A DNA stretch of 64,000 bases from Lepturacanthus savala (taxonomy: Eukaryota > Chordata > Actinopteri > Scombriformes > Trichiuridae). The stretch is from contig CM060471.1 in NCBI GenBank assembly GCA_030544235.1, forward strand, positions 1,188,348-1,252,347. The letters run 5' to 3'. The notes below the pieces were generated by a model. The model had not been told where the DNA came from. It did not search any database and worked only from the letters and a program-made list of their open reading frames with translations. Below, in pieces: positions 44,684 through 55,886 of this stretch (position 1 is the stretch's first letter; each line of letters starts with the position of its first letter). Made by a program: the position numbers and the translations under genes.

Positions 44684-46137
44684 AGGTGGGGTGGGTGATT
44701 CTTTTTTGCAACATTTTTTAAAATATTGCCTGAAAACCTTTTCACATTCCCACTGCACACACTAAAATAGAATGTTTGGTCCGGTCTAGAGGGTGTATTC
44801 AGAGGAAAACTCTGACCAATCAATGAACTGATCATCTTATTATTGGCTGGCTAATACGTCCATCAAATACCTATGCACACACCCCCACCTCTCCCTTCCC
44901 AACGGCTCCCCGCTCCACCCCCCCCCTCCCACTCGAGCCCTCCCCCCATTTTGCGCGTTCATGTGTTGTCGTCGTTAGCTCGCACAGATATATCGTTGCA
45001 ACAATGGCAGAGAAGAAGACGTTGACTGGCAGCAAAACCAAGGGGATAACTGTTCTTGAAAAAGCAACAGCCATGCGGAAGCTAACAGAAGAACGAAACA
45101 GGACAAGAGTGGTTATTGGTACGGCTTTCCAGCGCTGGCGCCAGCTAAAAAGTGAGAAGGGGCTCCAAACGGATGCCAAAGTCGCCGAATTTTTACTGGA
45201 TATGTAAGATGTTGTCTTCTAATTACATAATATTTTGACATACTGGTCGGTTACGAGTATTGTAGGCCTATTCAACCAGTCAGTGAGAAAATGAAAGATG
45301 ATGACAAACTTATTGTCAATCGAGTGACATAAGCATAATTCCAGCATGTTTCGCTAAGCTACCTACTCTGTCAACTACAAGGCTAAGCTAAGTCTGAGCT
45401 TGAGCTCTCGTCATGAAAACTCTAAATACAAAAATAACACGTGAACAATACTGTGATTACCGCAATTTGATTATCGCAAATTTATGGTGACTACAACAGA
45501 AAGGTGCCTTTATCCCAGAGATACCCCATACCCCCGTGTGAGTCGTTCCGTTTGTTGCCCGTGAAATAAAGCGCCCGCAAGTAAATAAGTCAGTAACATA
45601 AATCATTCAAATTCAGGTATGTAGTAGGCTACTACGGGTAAATGCATACTACTTATAAAATAATCCATGTCTGTGACTGTAACCTATGATGGCTGGCTAG
45701 GGACACGATACAGCAGGCTACGTACATCGTATCATTACTGCAATAACAAAGTAATTGACACACGTACCCAATCAACTAGTGGAAATCTAACAGATACTCT
45801 AGTTTGAATTTTATGTCAATATTCTTGAAATTACAATAATGAAAGACTGTTTACGTTCATTACGATGTTCACAAATCTTGTGAAGACGACATTGCTTGAA
45901 GTTAGCAAAGCGGCCACTGTCTGTCATGCTATTGGCGTGAATGCTCGTGAACTCCTGTGACCCCTCGAGAGTGTGCGCGTTCATGTATCCATGAATCGTG
46001 AAGGCGTGGTTTCGAGGGGTGAGCTGAAGAGGAGGAGGCCGAGCCTTTGGGAGGAGGGGAGGGAGTGTATATTTTCAAAATCTCACTTGTGTTGAATAGC
46101 TGTAACCGTTTTTTCCCCAAGATCTCCCACTCCACCT
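44684..46137 (+). mobile_element. TTAA-target DNA element, 1454 bp, carrying a promoter-like region and a coding exon
   Basis: TTAA flanks both sides (44680-44683, 46138-46141) and the undisturbed site is visible in copy 1 of the cassette, so the boundaries are certain to the base. Ends AGGTGGGGTGGGTGAT and the reverse complement of AGGTGGAGTGGGAGAT agree at 14 of 16 positions. A TTAA duplication fits piggyBac or Kolobok. No transposase is present. It contains one convincing coding exon (45004-45203). Confidence 0.8.
45004..45203 (+). CDS. First-exon-like coding segment carried by the TTAA element
   Basis: ATG in good context (GCAACAATGG) after a C-rich, CpG-containing upstream region. Encodes 66 codons plus two bases: MAEKKTLTGSKTKG, then a basic region (EKATAMRKLTEERNRTRVVI), then FQRWRQLKSEKGLQT and DAKVAEFLLD, ending at a consensus donor (GATAT|GTAAGA). 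The RWRxLK, G-L-x-T-D-A and FLL pattern resembles the N-terminal exon of several uncharacterised fish proteins linked to transposons, from memory. Residue composition and the donor at the right place argue for real coding origin. The downstream exons are not in this element, so it is a capture or an internally deleted copy. Confidence 0.55.
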
Positions 46138-46388
46138 TTAAAAATGTTGTATATTTTGCGCTGCATTGTGCCAATGTAATTTTACTCGGTGAGAGCAAAC
46201 ACGTGTGGTTTGAACCAATCAGAATTAGCGATGCTGATAACGTGACCACATGTCCATCGGCCAACCAGAAACACATTTGTTCAGCTCGGCTCATCTCGCG
46301 TTGCATAGCAACCAGAGACATGCTCAGACTTGTCGCTCCGTGCCAAACGGCACAGACAGGCACCGAAACAGCGTAGATTACACTGAAA

Positions 46389-47428
46389 AGACAGAATCTG
46401 TTTTTGCCATCTGTCCAAAAACAGATTCTGTCAGTGGAAGCTGCAGCTCTGCCTGAAGCATTTTGTTGACTCTAACAGTTACAAAGGCAGCTGTGAGTTC
46501 CAGGTGAGGGATGGTAACCGGCTTCAGTGGAGCCACTCTCGCCTTGCCAAACAGGAAAACCTGAACCACTTTCTCTGTGTTCTCCATCCTGAGGTAGTTG
46601 ACTGTGCCATAAGCACTCTCACTAGCATCAGAGAAGTGATGTAGTTGAGCAGTTGCAATACCTCCAAACCATTGGGCTGGATGCAACGCTGGATCTTGAA
46701 ATCTGCCATCTTCTCAAGATCTGCGCCACTGAGCCACTTACTCCACTTGTGCTGGAAGGCTTCAGGTATTGAGTTGTCGCAAATCACACCTCTGTCTGCA
46801 TAATATCCTGCAACAACAGCTTGGCAGGTAGTATGAGTGGCGCTAGGAATCATAGCGGGTCGTAGACGGAACTGATTATGGACAGCATGCCACGCTTGGT
46901 GTAGGGTTTTTCCTTCAACTTCAGCTTGAATGTGAAGGTGTCTGTCTCAATGCACCACTGCAGACCTGAAGCCCTCTCCATTGGCAGCTCATCTCTGTCC
47001 AGGTCTAGTTCATGCAGGTTCTTTGATTTGTGCTGCTCCGGGATGCCTTGCAGTACCTTCCTGCTGGTACTGATCCATTTCATGAGGTTGAACCCTCCCT
47101 TCCGGCAGACAGACATGAGGTCTCCAATCAAGATGACAGTATCCTCGGCAGAGGGCAGGCTTTTCAGGAGGTCATCCATGTAGAAGTTTCTGTTGATGAT
47201 ATCAATTACTTCTACTGGGAAGCAGTGCTTGTTGTCATCAGCAGTCTTTCCAAGAGCAAAGCATGCGCAGCTAGGTGATGATGCCACTCCAAATAGATGA
47301 ACGGTCATGCAGTACTCAACAAGGTCCCGCTTTAGATCCTCTTCAGGTCACCACAAGAACCTCAATAAGTCTCTGTGCTCCTCTGCCACCTTGACTTGAT
47401 GGAACATAGCCTCTATGTCGGCCATAAC
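46389..47428 (-). pseudogene. Old BEL/Pao element, pol part 1 (reverse transcriptase palm and RNase H)
   Basis: On the minus strand: MTVHLFGVASSPSCACFALG, NFYMDDLLKSLPS (the catalytic YxDD box as YMDD, near 47180), the KWISTSRKVL and ELPMERASGLQW thumb region, SIISSVYDPL, then the RNase H start (LHHFSDASESAYGTV, first Asp near 46650; IPHLELTAAFV, Glu near 46510). It stops at 46389 where the hAT-derived cassette begins. Frameshifts separate the blocks. Left part of a copy that continues at 54970. Confidence 0.8.
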
Positions 47429-47966
47429 TGTAGGTGCCAAATGCCTATTGTATGTAGTTTTTGGATTTATGTGCATTGAAATTCATATTTAAAATTATAA
47501 TTTAATATTGATAAATATTTGATACTTATGTAAATTCATGATTGATATAATTCATAATCTAGGTTAAAAAACATGGTTACAAGGTTAAAATGTGGATTTA
47601 CAAGAATTCTGTAATATCTGTAAGTTACGTAGTGGGCCTTTCATCACTACGAAACGCTGTGCGACATGCCCAGACTTGCCATTCTTTAACTGACACGGGA
47701 AGAAGGAGGTTGGAGCCTCACGGTTTTCTGACCGTGCCATGTAACGTGTCGTGGGCATAACTGTGGAAACTGGACTTTATAGTTTGGATTGTGGAAGCTT
47801 AAGAAGCTCATTTTCGGCCGTATTATCCTTTTTGTTTGTTAATAAATGTACAAAACGTGAAGTTTGCTCAAGACATTGTTTTTTTTTTGGATCCTGGAAC
47901 ACGCGTCAGCCACAAAGCTCCAACTTCTCTGAAGATTTTAGTTCGTATACTGGAAAATAACCTACA
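47429..47966 (+). repeat. 5' LTR of the young BEL/Pao element
   Basis: 538 bp, TG...CA ends. Contains an AATAAA within GTTAATAAATGTAC (about 47840). Differs from the 3' LTR by about seven substitutions and lacks a 10-base CTTTGTTATC duplication present there. Confidence 0.9.
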
Positions 47967-48173
47967 TCTTTAGTCAGAAAACCCTCCCACTTCATGTGGA
48001 AAGGGAATTGGAAAGGACGAAAAATTCGTGGAAACAGTGGAAACCGTGGACAACGTCTTTCAAAGTCAGAAGATTAGCTCTGCATACTGGATGGAAGGTA
48101 ACTAGCCACGAGATGAGTGGATGATCATTCTGGTAAGCTGCAACTTGTTTTGCTATTTTGGAAATTTGCCATT

Positions 48174-49670
48174 ATGGAAGAAGTTACTGAACAATTGACT
48201 AGTGGAAAAAGAGAATCGAAAATGACAGAAAAAGCCGTTGAAGAAAAGATACACCGTTTAACTCAGTCAAGGAGAGCTAAGCTAGGTCATCTAACTAGCC
48301 AAATCAACCAGATTGAAACGCTAATGGAATTCGATGACAACGTGGAGACGGTTAAACAGAAATTGAATGTGGAATTTAATGATTCATTAGGAGAATGGTG
48401 CAAGATAAATTATAGTCTACAACCATTAATAAATGAGGAGGACTTTGAGAAGGACCAAAATTCGTGGTTTAAGCCGAATTCGAAACGAATGTATGGATTC
48501 GTTGAACACGTGGAACAGTGGATTAAAGCAGCTGAGGCTCGCGCTGAACAAGCTAGATGCTTGGACGCAGAGATTCGCCCTTCAGACAGTGTATCTGGCG
48601 TATCGAGCCGTAAGAGTAAGGGCCACAAACGGTAGTTGGAAGCAGAGTGTCCAATACTTCCTCTGTTCGCCTTAAGCTCAAAGCAGAGATGGAAAGAGCA
48701 AAAATGCTCACAGAGGCAACTGCCCTGAAACAAAAGCGGGACCTTGAATGGCAAGAAGCTGATTTAAAACGTCAGGAAGTTGAATTAAAAGATAAAAAGG
48801 AACAATTGGACATGCAAACAGCCATTGCAGCTACAGATGCAATAATTAAAGTTTTGGAAAATTATGAATATGAACGCTCTTCACATATGAGCCATGCATC
48901 ACGCCATTCAATGATAATTGAGTCTGGAAATATTCAACTGCCTGCAAGTCAGCATCCAGTCACTGACAATGGCAGTGCATATGGTCAATACATGCTCATT
49001 CAGCCTCAGCCTATCGCTGCACAGCAGACTCAGTCCATTGGTGCACAGCAGCATACTGGCACAATGCAACCTACAGTAAGCCCTGTAGCAGATGACAATG
49101 CAGTTGAAACACTCTGCAGTGTTATGACTCGTCAAAATACAATAACTGAGTTAATGGTGAAGCAACAGAAAATGATGACTCTGCCACCATTAGACATTCC
49201 CACCTTTAGTGGTGACCCCCTTGATTACAATACATTTGTAAGGGCGTGAACATGGCGTAGAATCACGCACTGAAAGCCCTAAGGATCGTCTCCATTTCCT
49301 AGAGCAATTTACGAGTGGACAACCTAGACAGTTGATCAAGAGCTGTCTTCATATTAAGCCAGATGAAGGCTACAAGAAAGCAAAGGAGTTACTGAAAGAG
49401 CATTTCGGCAACGATTACAAGATTGCTGTAGCCTACATGAATAAGGTGGTAAACTGGACACCTATCAAGCCAGAGGATGCTGAATCACTGAATGCTTTCT
49501 CACTGTTTCTGACAGCATGCCTCAACACCATGTCTGAAGTGAGTTACATGGAGGAGCTTGTTAATGTAGCAAATTTGAGGGCCATCATTTCAAAGCTTCC
49601 CTACAAGCTACGTGAAAGGTGGAGAGGTGTTGTATTTGGCGTGCAAGAGCAACCTGACAAGCGGGTCTAA
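48174..49670 (+). pseudogene. BEL/Pao gag (DUF1759-type), broken
   Basis: Starts at the ATG at 48174 (MEEVTEQLTSGKRES); the open frame upstream has no ATG. A charged coiled-coil-rich N-terminal part (to 48635) is followed after a frameshift by 48647-49249 (EMERAKMLTEATALKQ; a second, strongly heptad-like KRQEVELKDKKEQLD region; Gln-rich linker; PPLDIPTFSGDPLDY, the start of the DUF1759 capsid-like domain). A second frameshift near 49247 precedes 49332-49670 (SCLHIKPDEGYKKAKELLKE, LRAIISKLPYKLRERW). An in-frame TAA at 49668-49670 separates this from the next open frame without changing phase. Confidence 0.85.
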
Positions 49671-52010
49671 TTTAAGGATTTGGTGGAGTTCATTAATAAA
49701 CAAGCCAAAATTGCACTGCACCCAGTCTTTGGAGACATAAAAGACAACATAATAGGTAAAACGCATACAGCTAACCAAAACAATAGTAAAGACCAGAAGA
49801 AAAGTTCAATCAAGAAATCATTCACAACAAGTGCTAAACAATTGGACAAACAGGAGGCAAACATAAAGCCAAAAGAAAACACAAATTCAGAGAAAAAGAC
49901 ATGTCTCTTCTGTGACGGTGAGCACAATTTGGACTCTTGTAATAAGCTTAAGAGCAAGCCACACAATGGAAAAATAGACTTCCTAAAGAGCAAAGGATGT
50001 TGCTTTGGCTGCTTAAAGCAAGGCCACATGAGTAAGTCCTGCAAGGCAAAAGCCAGCTGTCAGGTGTGTTCGCTAATGCATCCTACGTTGCTGCATATCA
50101 AGAAAAAGGACACTGTTGCTGAAACGGAAAAAGACACAAAGACCTGTGAGACACAGACAATCCTCAGTGCCTTCATTGCCGCAGAGTCCGAGGGTGGTGA
50201 GCTGACTGGGGCCGGGGAAGACGACTGTACGCTGGCGATTGTTCCTGTCCAGGTCAAAGCCAAAAAAGGAAGTGCCGTAGTGCAAACGTATGCCTTCCTG
50301 GACCAGGGCAGCTCGGCCACATTCTGTACCCAGGCATTGATGGATGAGTTGAAGCTCACTGGAAGAAAGACAGACATACTGCTGAGAACCATGAATGAAG
50401 AGAAACCTGTCCATACTTACGTAGTGTCAGGCCTGGAAGTAAGCAGCTTGTCCGGTCAGGAATTCATCGATCTTCCAGATGTCTTCACGCAGAAGTCTCT
50501 ACCTGTGGGAAAAGAAAACATACCAAAACAAAAGGACCTGGAAAGGTGGACTTACCTTAAAGACATACACTTACCTCATATTGAAGCTGACATTGGATTG
50601 CTCATAGGAGCAAATGTACCTAAAGCCATGGAGCCGTGGGAGGTGGTGAGCAGTGTCGGTAATGGGCCGTACGCCGTGCGAACCATGCTAGGCTGGACCG
50701 TGAACGGGCCTTTGAGGGAAACCTGCTGTCACGGAGAGAAGGGAAGACCAACGAGGACAACGGCAAACCGCATATCAGTCAGCAGTTTAGAGAACCTGTG
50801 GCTACAACAGTTTAAAGTGGATTTTCCGGAAAGTGGAAAACATGAAGAAGTAGAGATGTCCAGGGAGGACCACCAGTTCATGGATATGGTCACAGAATCT
50901 GCTGCACTGATTGACGGTCACTACTCCTTATGTCTGCCCCTCAAGAACAAATTGGTCCATATGCCAAACAATCGGCCAATTGCTGAACAGCGAACACAAA
51001 ACCTGAAGCGCAAGTTTCTGAGAAACGACAACTTCAGACAGGAGTATACAGTCTTTATGGAAGACCTGATAAACAAGGGCTATGCAGTGCAACTCTCAGA
51101 AGATGAACTGATGCACAAGGAAGGGAAGTTATGGTATATACCACACCACGCCGTATACCACCCTGTCAAGCAGAAGTTAAGAGTTGTGTTCGATTGTGCA
51201 GCATCGTATCAAGGCACATCCCTGAATGACCAGCTTCTTCAGGGTCCTGACTTAACCAGCAGTCTGATTGGTGTTTTGATTCGATTCAGACAAGAGCCTG
51301 TTGCGATCATGGCGGACGTGGAAGCAATGTTCCACCAAGTTAAGGTGTCTGAGGAAGACTCTAACCTGCTCAGGTTCCTGTGGTGGACAGGCGGTGACTG
51401 CAACCAGGCGTTGACTAAACACAAGATGACAGTGCACTTATTTGGGGCCACATCCTCACCGAGTTGCGCCAGCTTCGCTTTGAGGAGGTGTGCTGAAGAT
51501 CAGAGTGAGCTGTTCAGACCTGAAGTGGTTCAGACCGTCCTACAGAACTTTTACGTAGATGACTGTCTCAAGTCTGTTGCTACAGAGGAGGCAGCTGTAT
51601 CAATGTGTCAAGACCTCATGAAGATCTGTGCCAAAGGAGGCTTCCGTCTCACTAAATGGGTGAGCAACCGACGGAAAGTGCTTGACTCCATTCCCAAGTC
51701 GGAATTGGCAACAGAAATGAAACCCTTGGATCTAGATCAGGACGAACTCCCTCTGGAGAGGGCTCTCGGTCTCAACTGGTGTGTTGAGTCAGACACATTC
51801 AAATTTAAGATCATCATTCGAGATCGCCCATTCACCAGGAGAGGACTTCTCTCAGTCATTGGATCAGTCTACGATCCGTTAGGGACTTTGTCACCCGTAG
51901 TCCTGCCAGCGAAAGCTATCCTGCAAGAACTATGCAGATTGAAGCTGGGATGGGACGACGACTTACCTGACCACGCGAGGAAGAGGTGGACAGACTGGTT
52001 AGCTGGTTAG
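49671..52010 (+). pseudogene. BEL/Pao pol part: zinc knuckles, protease, reverse transcriptase
   Basis: A long intact frame of about 775 codons. Two CCHC-like knuckles lie near residues 75-125 (CLFCDGEHNLDSC; CFGCLKQGHMSKSC). The retropepsin-like domain (DUF1758) has FLDQGSSATFC, with DQGS in place of the DSGS/DTGS of most aspartic proteases. The reverse transcriptase begins with HHAVYHPVKQKLRVVFDC, has the first catalytic Asp in IMADVEAMFHQVKV, and the FYVDDCLKS box (YxDD) near residue 620. SVIGSVYDPLG starts the connection. The frame ends at 52010 by a frameshift within the linker to RNase H. The long unbroken stretch suggests recent activity of the lineage. Confidence 0.9.
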
Positions 52011-52992
52011 TCTTCCTGCTTTGGAGCACCTCTCAGTAACCAGATGTCTCAAGCCTGAAGCTTTTGGAAGTTGCGTATTTGCGCAATTACATCACTTCGC
52101 AGACGCGAGTGAGGATGCGTACGGGTCAGTCAGTTACCTTCTCCTACGCAATGCAGACAATAAGACCAACTGCACTTTCATGATGGGCAAGTCCAGAGTA
52201 GCGCCTCTCAGGCCTCCTACCATTCCCCGGATGGAATTGATCGCGGCTACAGTGGCCATTAAGATGGATGGTGTCCTGAAAAGAGAGCTGCAACTGGATC
52301 TTGCAGAGTCAATTTTTTGGACCGACAGTACAGTGGTACTTCGGTATCTACAGAACAAGACCACACGTTTTCGCACATTTGTGGCGAACAGAGTTTCTGT
52401 TATCCTGAAGAGCTCTAACGTGGAGCAATGGAGACATGTCAGCACTGATGTGAATCCAGCTGACTCCGCCTCAAGAGGACAAAGAGTGGACCAATTTATG
52501 AAGAACACCACGTGGGTGTCTGGACCTGAGTTTCTCCATGAACCCGAAGAGTGTTGGCCCAACACTCCATTGAGCCACACAGAAATTGCGTCAGATGACC
52601 CTGAGATCAAAAGGATCACTGTGAGTGTAATCAAAGTGGAAGAAAAGGCCACTCCATTAAGGAAACTGATTAACCACTTTTCATCCTGGATCATATTGAA
52701 AAGATGCGTGGCATGGTTCCGAAAGTTGAAGGTCTTATTGCAGAGCCTCTGTCAAAAACGCAAAGAGCTGCATGCAACCAACACTGAGGACAGTGCAGCT
52801 CAAAGTGAACAGCTTATCCAAGGCCAGATTGACAGCTTCAAGGCGAGCTTTACACCTACTCCACTTTCAGAAGACCTCAAACAACCGGAACATGACATAA
52901 TCAAATTCTGTCAGAAGGAGAGATACCCAGAAGAGATTGCGGCTTTGCACAAGGGCCAGAGTGTGAAGCGCAGTAGTCACTTGTTAAGCTGA
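52011..52992 (+). pseudogene. BEL/Pao RNase H domain and linker, frameshifted from the reverse transcriptase
   Basis: Open from about 52021 to 52992. The four RNase H acidic positions are present: HHFADASEDAYG (Asp), IPRMELIAATVA (Glu), IFWTDSTVVL (Asp) and NPADSASRG (Asp). The following about 180 codons are the linker to integrase, ending at a TGA at 52990. A frame change near 52011-52030 separates it from the preceding reverse transcriptase. Confidence 0.85.
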
Positions 52993-52999
52993 ACCCAGT

Positions 53000-54079
53000 A
53001 CTCCAGGATGGTCTGTTGCGAGTTGGCGGGAGACTGAGTCTGAGTCTTGAGACTTTCACATAGCAGACTTACTCCTCCAACAGATCCACTTAAAGACTGG
53101 GCATGGAGGGCGCAATCACATGCTCTCTGAGCTGCACCAAAGATTTTGGATTCCTAGTGCAAACACAGCCATCAGGAAAGTGATTTCCAAATGCGTGATG
53201 TGTCGACGCTTGCATGGCAAATTTGGAAACCAACTTATGGCTGACCTTCCACAAGAGCGTGTGATCCCAGATGACTCACCTTTCACACGTGTTGGCGTGG
53301 ATTATTTCGGACCGCTGGAGGTCAAGCGTGGAAGAGCCATTTTAAAGAAATATTGAGTCATATTCACTTGTTTAGCCATTCGTGCAGTTCATATCGAATT
53401 GGCCTCGTCATTGGACACTGATTCGTGCATAAACGTGAGGACAAGTGAAAGAGATTCGCTCAGACAACGGGACAAATTTCGTTGCTGCCAATCGTGAGCT
53501 GACGGCAGCCATTGCTGATTGGAACTCCTCACAGTTTCAGCATCTGTTCCACCAGCATGGGATCAAGTGGACATTCAATCCTCCCACTGCGTCACATCAC
53601 GGAGGAGCATGGGAGAGGTTGATACGATCAATCCGGAAGGTGTTGAATTCAAGAACAAATTCTTGACGAGGAAGGCCTTCATACAGTTCTGTGCGAGGCA
53701 GAGTCGATCATCAACAGCCGTGGCATCCAACGATCCGAATGATTTAGAGGCTCTAACACCGAATCATTTGCTGTTGCTGAAGACAACCCCATCATTGCCT
53801 CCAGGATTGTTTGACCAGGACGACCTCTACTCACGGCGCTGGTGGAAACAGGTGCAATATCTGTCCAACTTATTTTGGAAAAGATGGACTAAGGAGTACC
53901 TGCCTCAATTGCAGGAGCGGCAGCGCTGGGCCACAGCATCCAGGAATTTTGCTGAAGGAGATGTTGTTCTTCTCGTAGATGACTGTGCGCCAAGAAACTT
54001 GGATTATGGGCAAGATCATCGAAACAGTTCCAGACAAGAACGGTCTGGTCCGCAGAGTCAAGATAAAGACAAGGACTAA
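53000..54079 (+). pseudogene. BEL/Pao integrase, several breaks
   Basis: Zinc-binding part near 53090-53210 (a LKTGHGGRNH-like stretch in another frame; ISKCVMCRRLHG with the CxxC). Core: TRVGVDYFGPLEV (first Asp, near 53300), IRSDNGTNFVAANREL (second Asp, near 53460), SHHGGAWERLIRSIRK (Glu, near 53610). A TGA at 53354-53356, a small deletion near 53430 and a frameshift near 53660 interrupt it. The C-terminal DUF5641-like part (LTPNHLLLLKT, RRWWKQVQYL, RNFAEGDVVLLVDD) runs to 54079 in the last frame. Confidence 0.85.
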
Positions 54080-54421
54080 CGTCTTGGACAGACCCATTAC
54101 AAAGATCTGTCTACTTGTGGAGTCTGACCGGGCTAGTGGTAAAGACTAAGCCCCTACAAGGAGCCATGTGCTAGAAACCTCTGGCTCTATTTTCTCTCTT
54201 TATTCTCTACCTCTTTTCTCTCTTTCATTTCTTTCTTCATTTCAGATCGATTGGTGATGGACATTATATCCTTGAAAACTTGACAGAAAGACAATGGACA
54301 TTTAAGTATGCTTTATTTCTGCATATTTCTTGGTTTGAATACAATTCGTATTATATTTAGAAGGAAGAATTTGGTAATTGTTCTTTGCCACTTTGTTATT
54401 AGAACAATTAGGGGCCGGTAA

Positions 54422-54969
54422 TGTAGGTGCCAAATGCCTATTGTATGTAGTTTTTGGATTTATGTGCATTGAAATTCATATTTTAAATTATAATTTAATA
54501 TTGATAAATATTTGATACTTATGTAAATTCATGATTGATATAATTCATAATTTAGGTTAAAAAACATGGTTACAAGGTTAAAATGTGGATTTACAAGAAT
54601 TCTGTAATATCTGTAAGTTACGTAGTGGGCCTTTCATCACTACGAAACGCTGTGCGACATGCCCAGACTTGCCATTCTGTAACTGACACGGGAAGAAGGA
54701 GGTTGGAGCCTCACGGTTTTCTAACCGTGCCATGTAACGTGTCGTGGGCATAACTGTGGAAACTGGACTTTATAGTTTGGATTGTGGAAGCTTAAGAAGC
54801 TCATTTTCGTCCGTATTATCCTTTGTTATCCTTTTTGTTTGTTAATAAATGTACAAAACGTGAAGTTTGCTCAAGACATTGTTTTTTTTTTGGATCCTGG
54901 AACACGCGTCAGCCACAAAGCTCCAACTTCTCTTAAGATTTTAGTTTGTATACTGGAAAATAACCTACA
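54422..54969 (+). repeat. 3' LTR of the young BEL/Pao element
   Basis: 548 bp, preceded by a short purine-rich AGGGGCCGGTAA stretch that may be the polypurine tract. Carries a 10-base tandem duplication (CTTTGTTATC, near 54820) absent from the 5' LTR. Confidence 0.9.
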
Positions 54970-55886
54970 GTAACTGTCACAAATTCTTGCCTGAACCGTA
55001 GCAGGACTCCTACCAAGGAGTTTGTTAGTTTAGGGCCTTGGAGAAGTTGACTGTTAAGTGAGACCCCTCTAAACTCAGCTCCACAGTCAAACACAACTCA
55101 TAGCTTGCCCCATAGGGTGATACCCTCCATGGTGGGGTATATACCACACCCTTCCCTCTCATGTCTCCAACTGATGTTGTGGCACCTGTTCTGCATATCC
55201 CTTGTCAATCACATCAGAGAGAAAGTTTTTGTATTCTTGACGAAAAGCTTCATTCTTCTGCAACCTTCCTTCCAGCCGCTTAGCCACACAGATGGTGTTT
55301 GGCAAGGTGATGTGTTCGGATTTGAAGGGCAGCTTTAGCTGCTAATGCCCATCTTGCAGCTGCACGGAGCCCACCACCAGCTCCATATACTTCTATTCCT
55401 CTCTTGACATCTCCTTTTGGTCTTTGGAGGGCATCTCCTTGAAATCATGGTTGTACTGGTTGATGAGAAGCTCCTCTAATCTGTTAACCACTGTACAATT
55501 GACAGTTAAGGTGGGGCAGCCGCTTCTACTATGCTTGTCGTTGCCTTGCAAAGGCCCATTAATAACCTATCCCAGGAGGGTTCTGACAGCATAGGGGCCG
55601 TCTCCATGGCTGTTAATCATGTCCCACGGTTCCATTAACTTGGATGTGTTGGTGCCAATTAGCAGGTCAACATCAGCTGCTATTCGAGGGATCCGGATAC
55701 CATCCCAGTAAGGCCACTTATACAGCTCAGCTTGACTCATCAGGTTCCCAGTACTCACGGGCATTTCCTTTTGGGTGAACACATCTGGAAGTTCGGGAAC
55801 TGAGACTTCCAGGCCGCTAATGATTGAGCTAGGCACCGCCTTGTTGTAACCCATAGTGTGTACATGAATCCTAGTCGTCAATGAGT
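54970..55886 (-). pseudogene. Old BEL/Pao element, pol part 2 (protease region and start of reverse transcriptase)
   Basis: Continues, on the minus strand, upstream of 46389-47428. Near 55300-55110 the sequence corresponds to the start of the reverse transcriptase (a VIDKGYAEQV-like stretch and a WYIPHHGGYHP stretch, with stops). 55881-55567 encodes the region between protease and reverse transcriptase (ELPDVFTQKEMPVS, DVDLLIGTNTSKLMEPWD, GDGPYAVRTLLG), clearly the same domain as in the young element but diverged. Ends at the Penelope insertion. Confidence 0.75.

Larger units (their letters stand above)
44413..46388 (-). repeat. Second copy of the mini-gene cassette, split by a TTAA element
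   Basis: 44413-44683 and 46138-46388 together match 43159-43762. In this copy the acidic C-terminal frame is open from IENVKELSQELKKQEKKF through DDEKQVTGQAASEESEYDV to SLTVN and stop; a small in-frame deletion removes about 12 codons relative to copy 1. The AATAAA region is deleted. The interruption (44684-46137) lies inside the small reading frame. Confidence 0.7.
47429..54969 (+). mobile_element. Young BEL/Pao LTR retrotransposon, 7541 bp, inserted in an older BEL/Pao
   Basis: Two direct LTRs (47429-47966, 54422-54969) start TGTAGG and end CCTACA. Flanking five-base direct repeats are ATAAC (47424-47428) and GTAAC (54970-54974), one mismatch. Between the LTRs are gag, aspartic protease, reverse transcriptase, RNase H and integrase in BEL/Pao order. 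No env-like gene was seen. The reading frame is broken at several points, so this copy cannot be autonomous. The insertion site falls within a reverse transcriptase codon region of the older antisense copy. Confidence 0.9.

Noticed and set aside
47751..47960. Open frame in the 5' LTR (and 54782-54973 in the 3' LTR)
   Set aside because: LTR sequence; the two copies do not keep the same reading frame because of the 10-base indel.
50281..50345. Variant aspartic protease active site (DQGS) as a novel activity
   Set aside because: Similar D-x-GS variants occur, as I recall, in other vertebrate BEL/Pao copies, and the copy is a pseudogene, so the change has little meaning alone.
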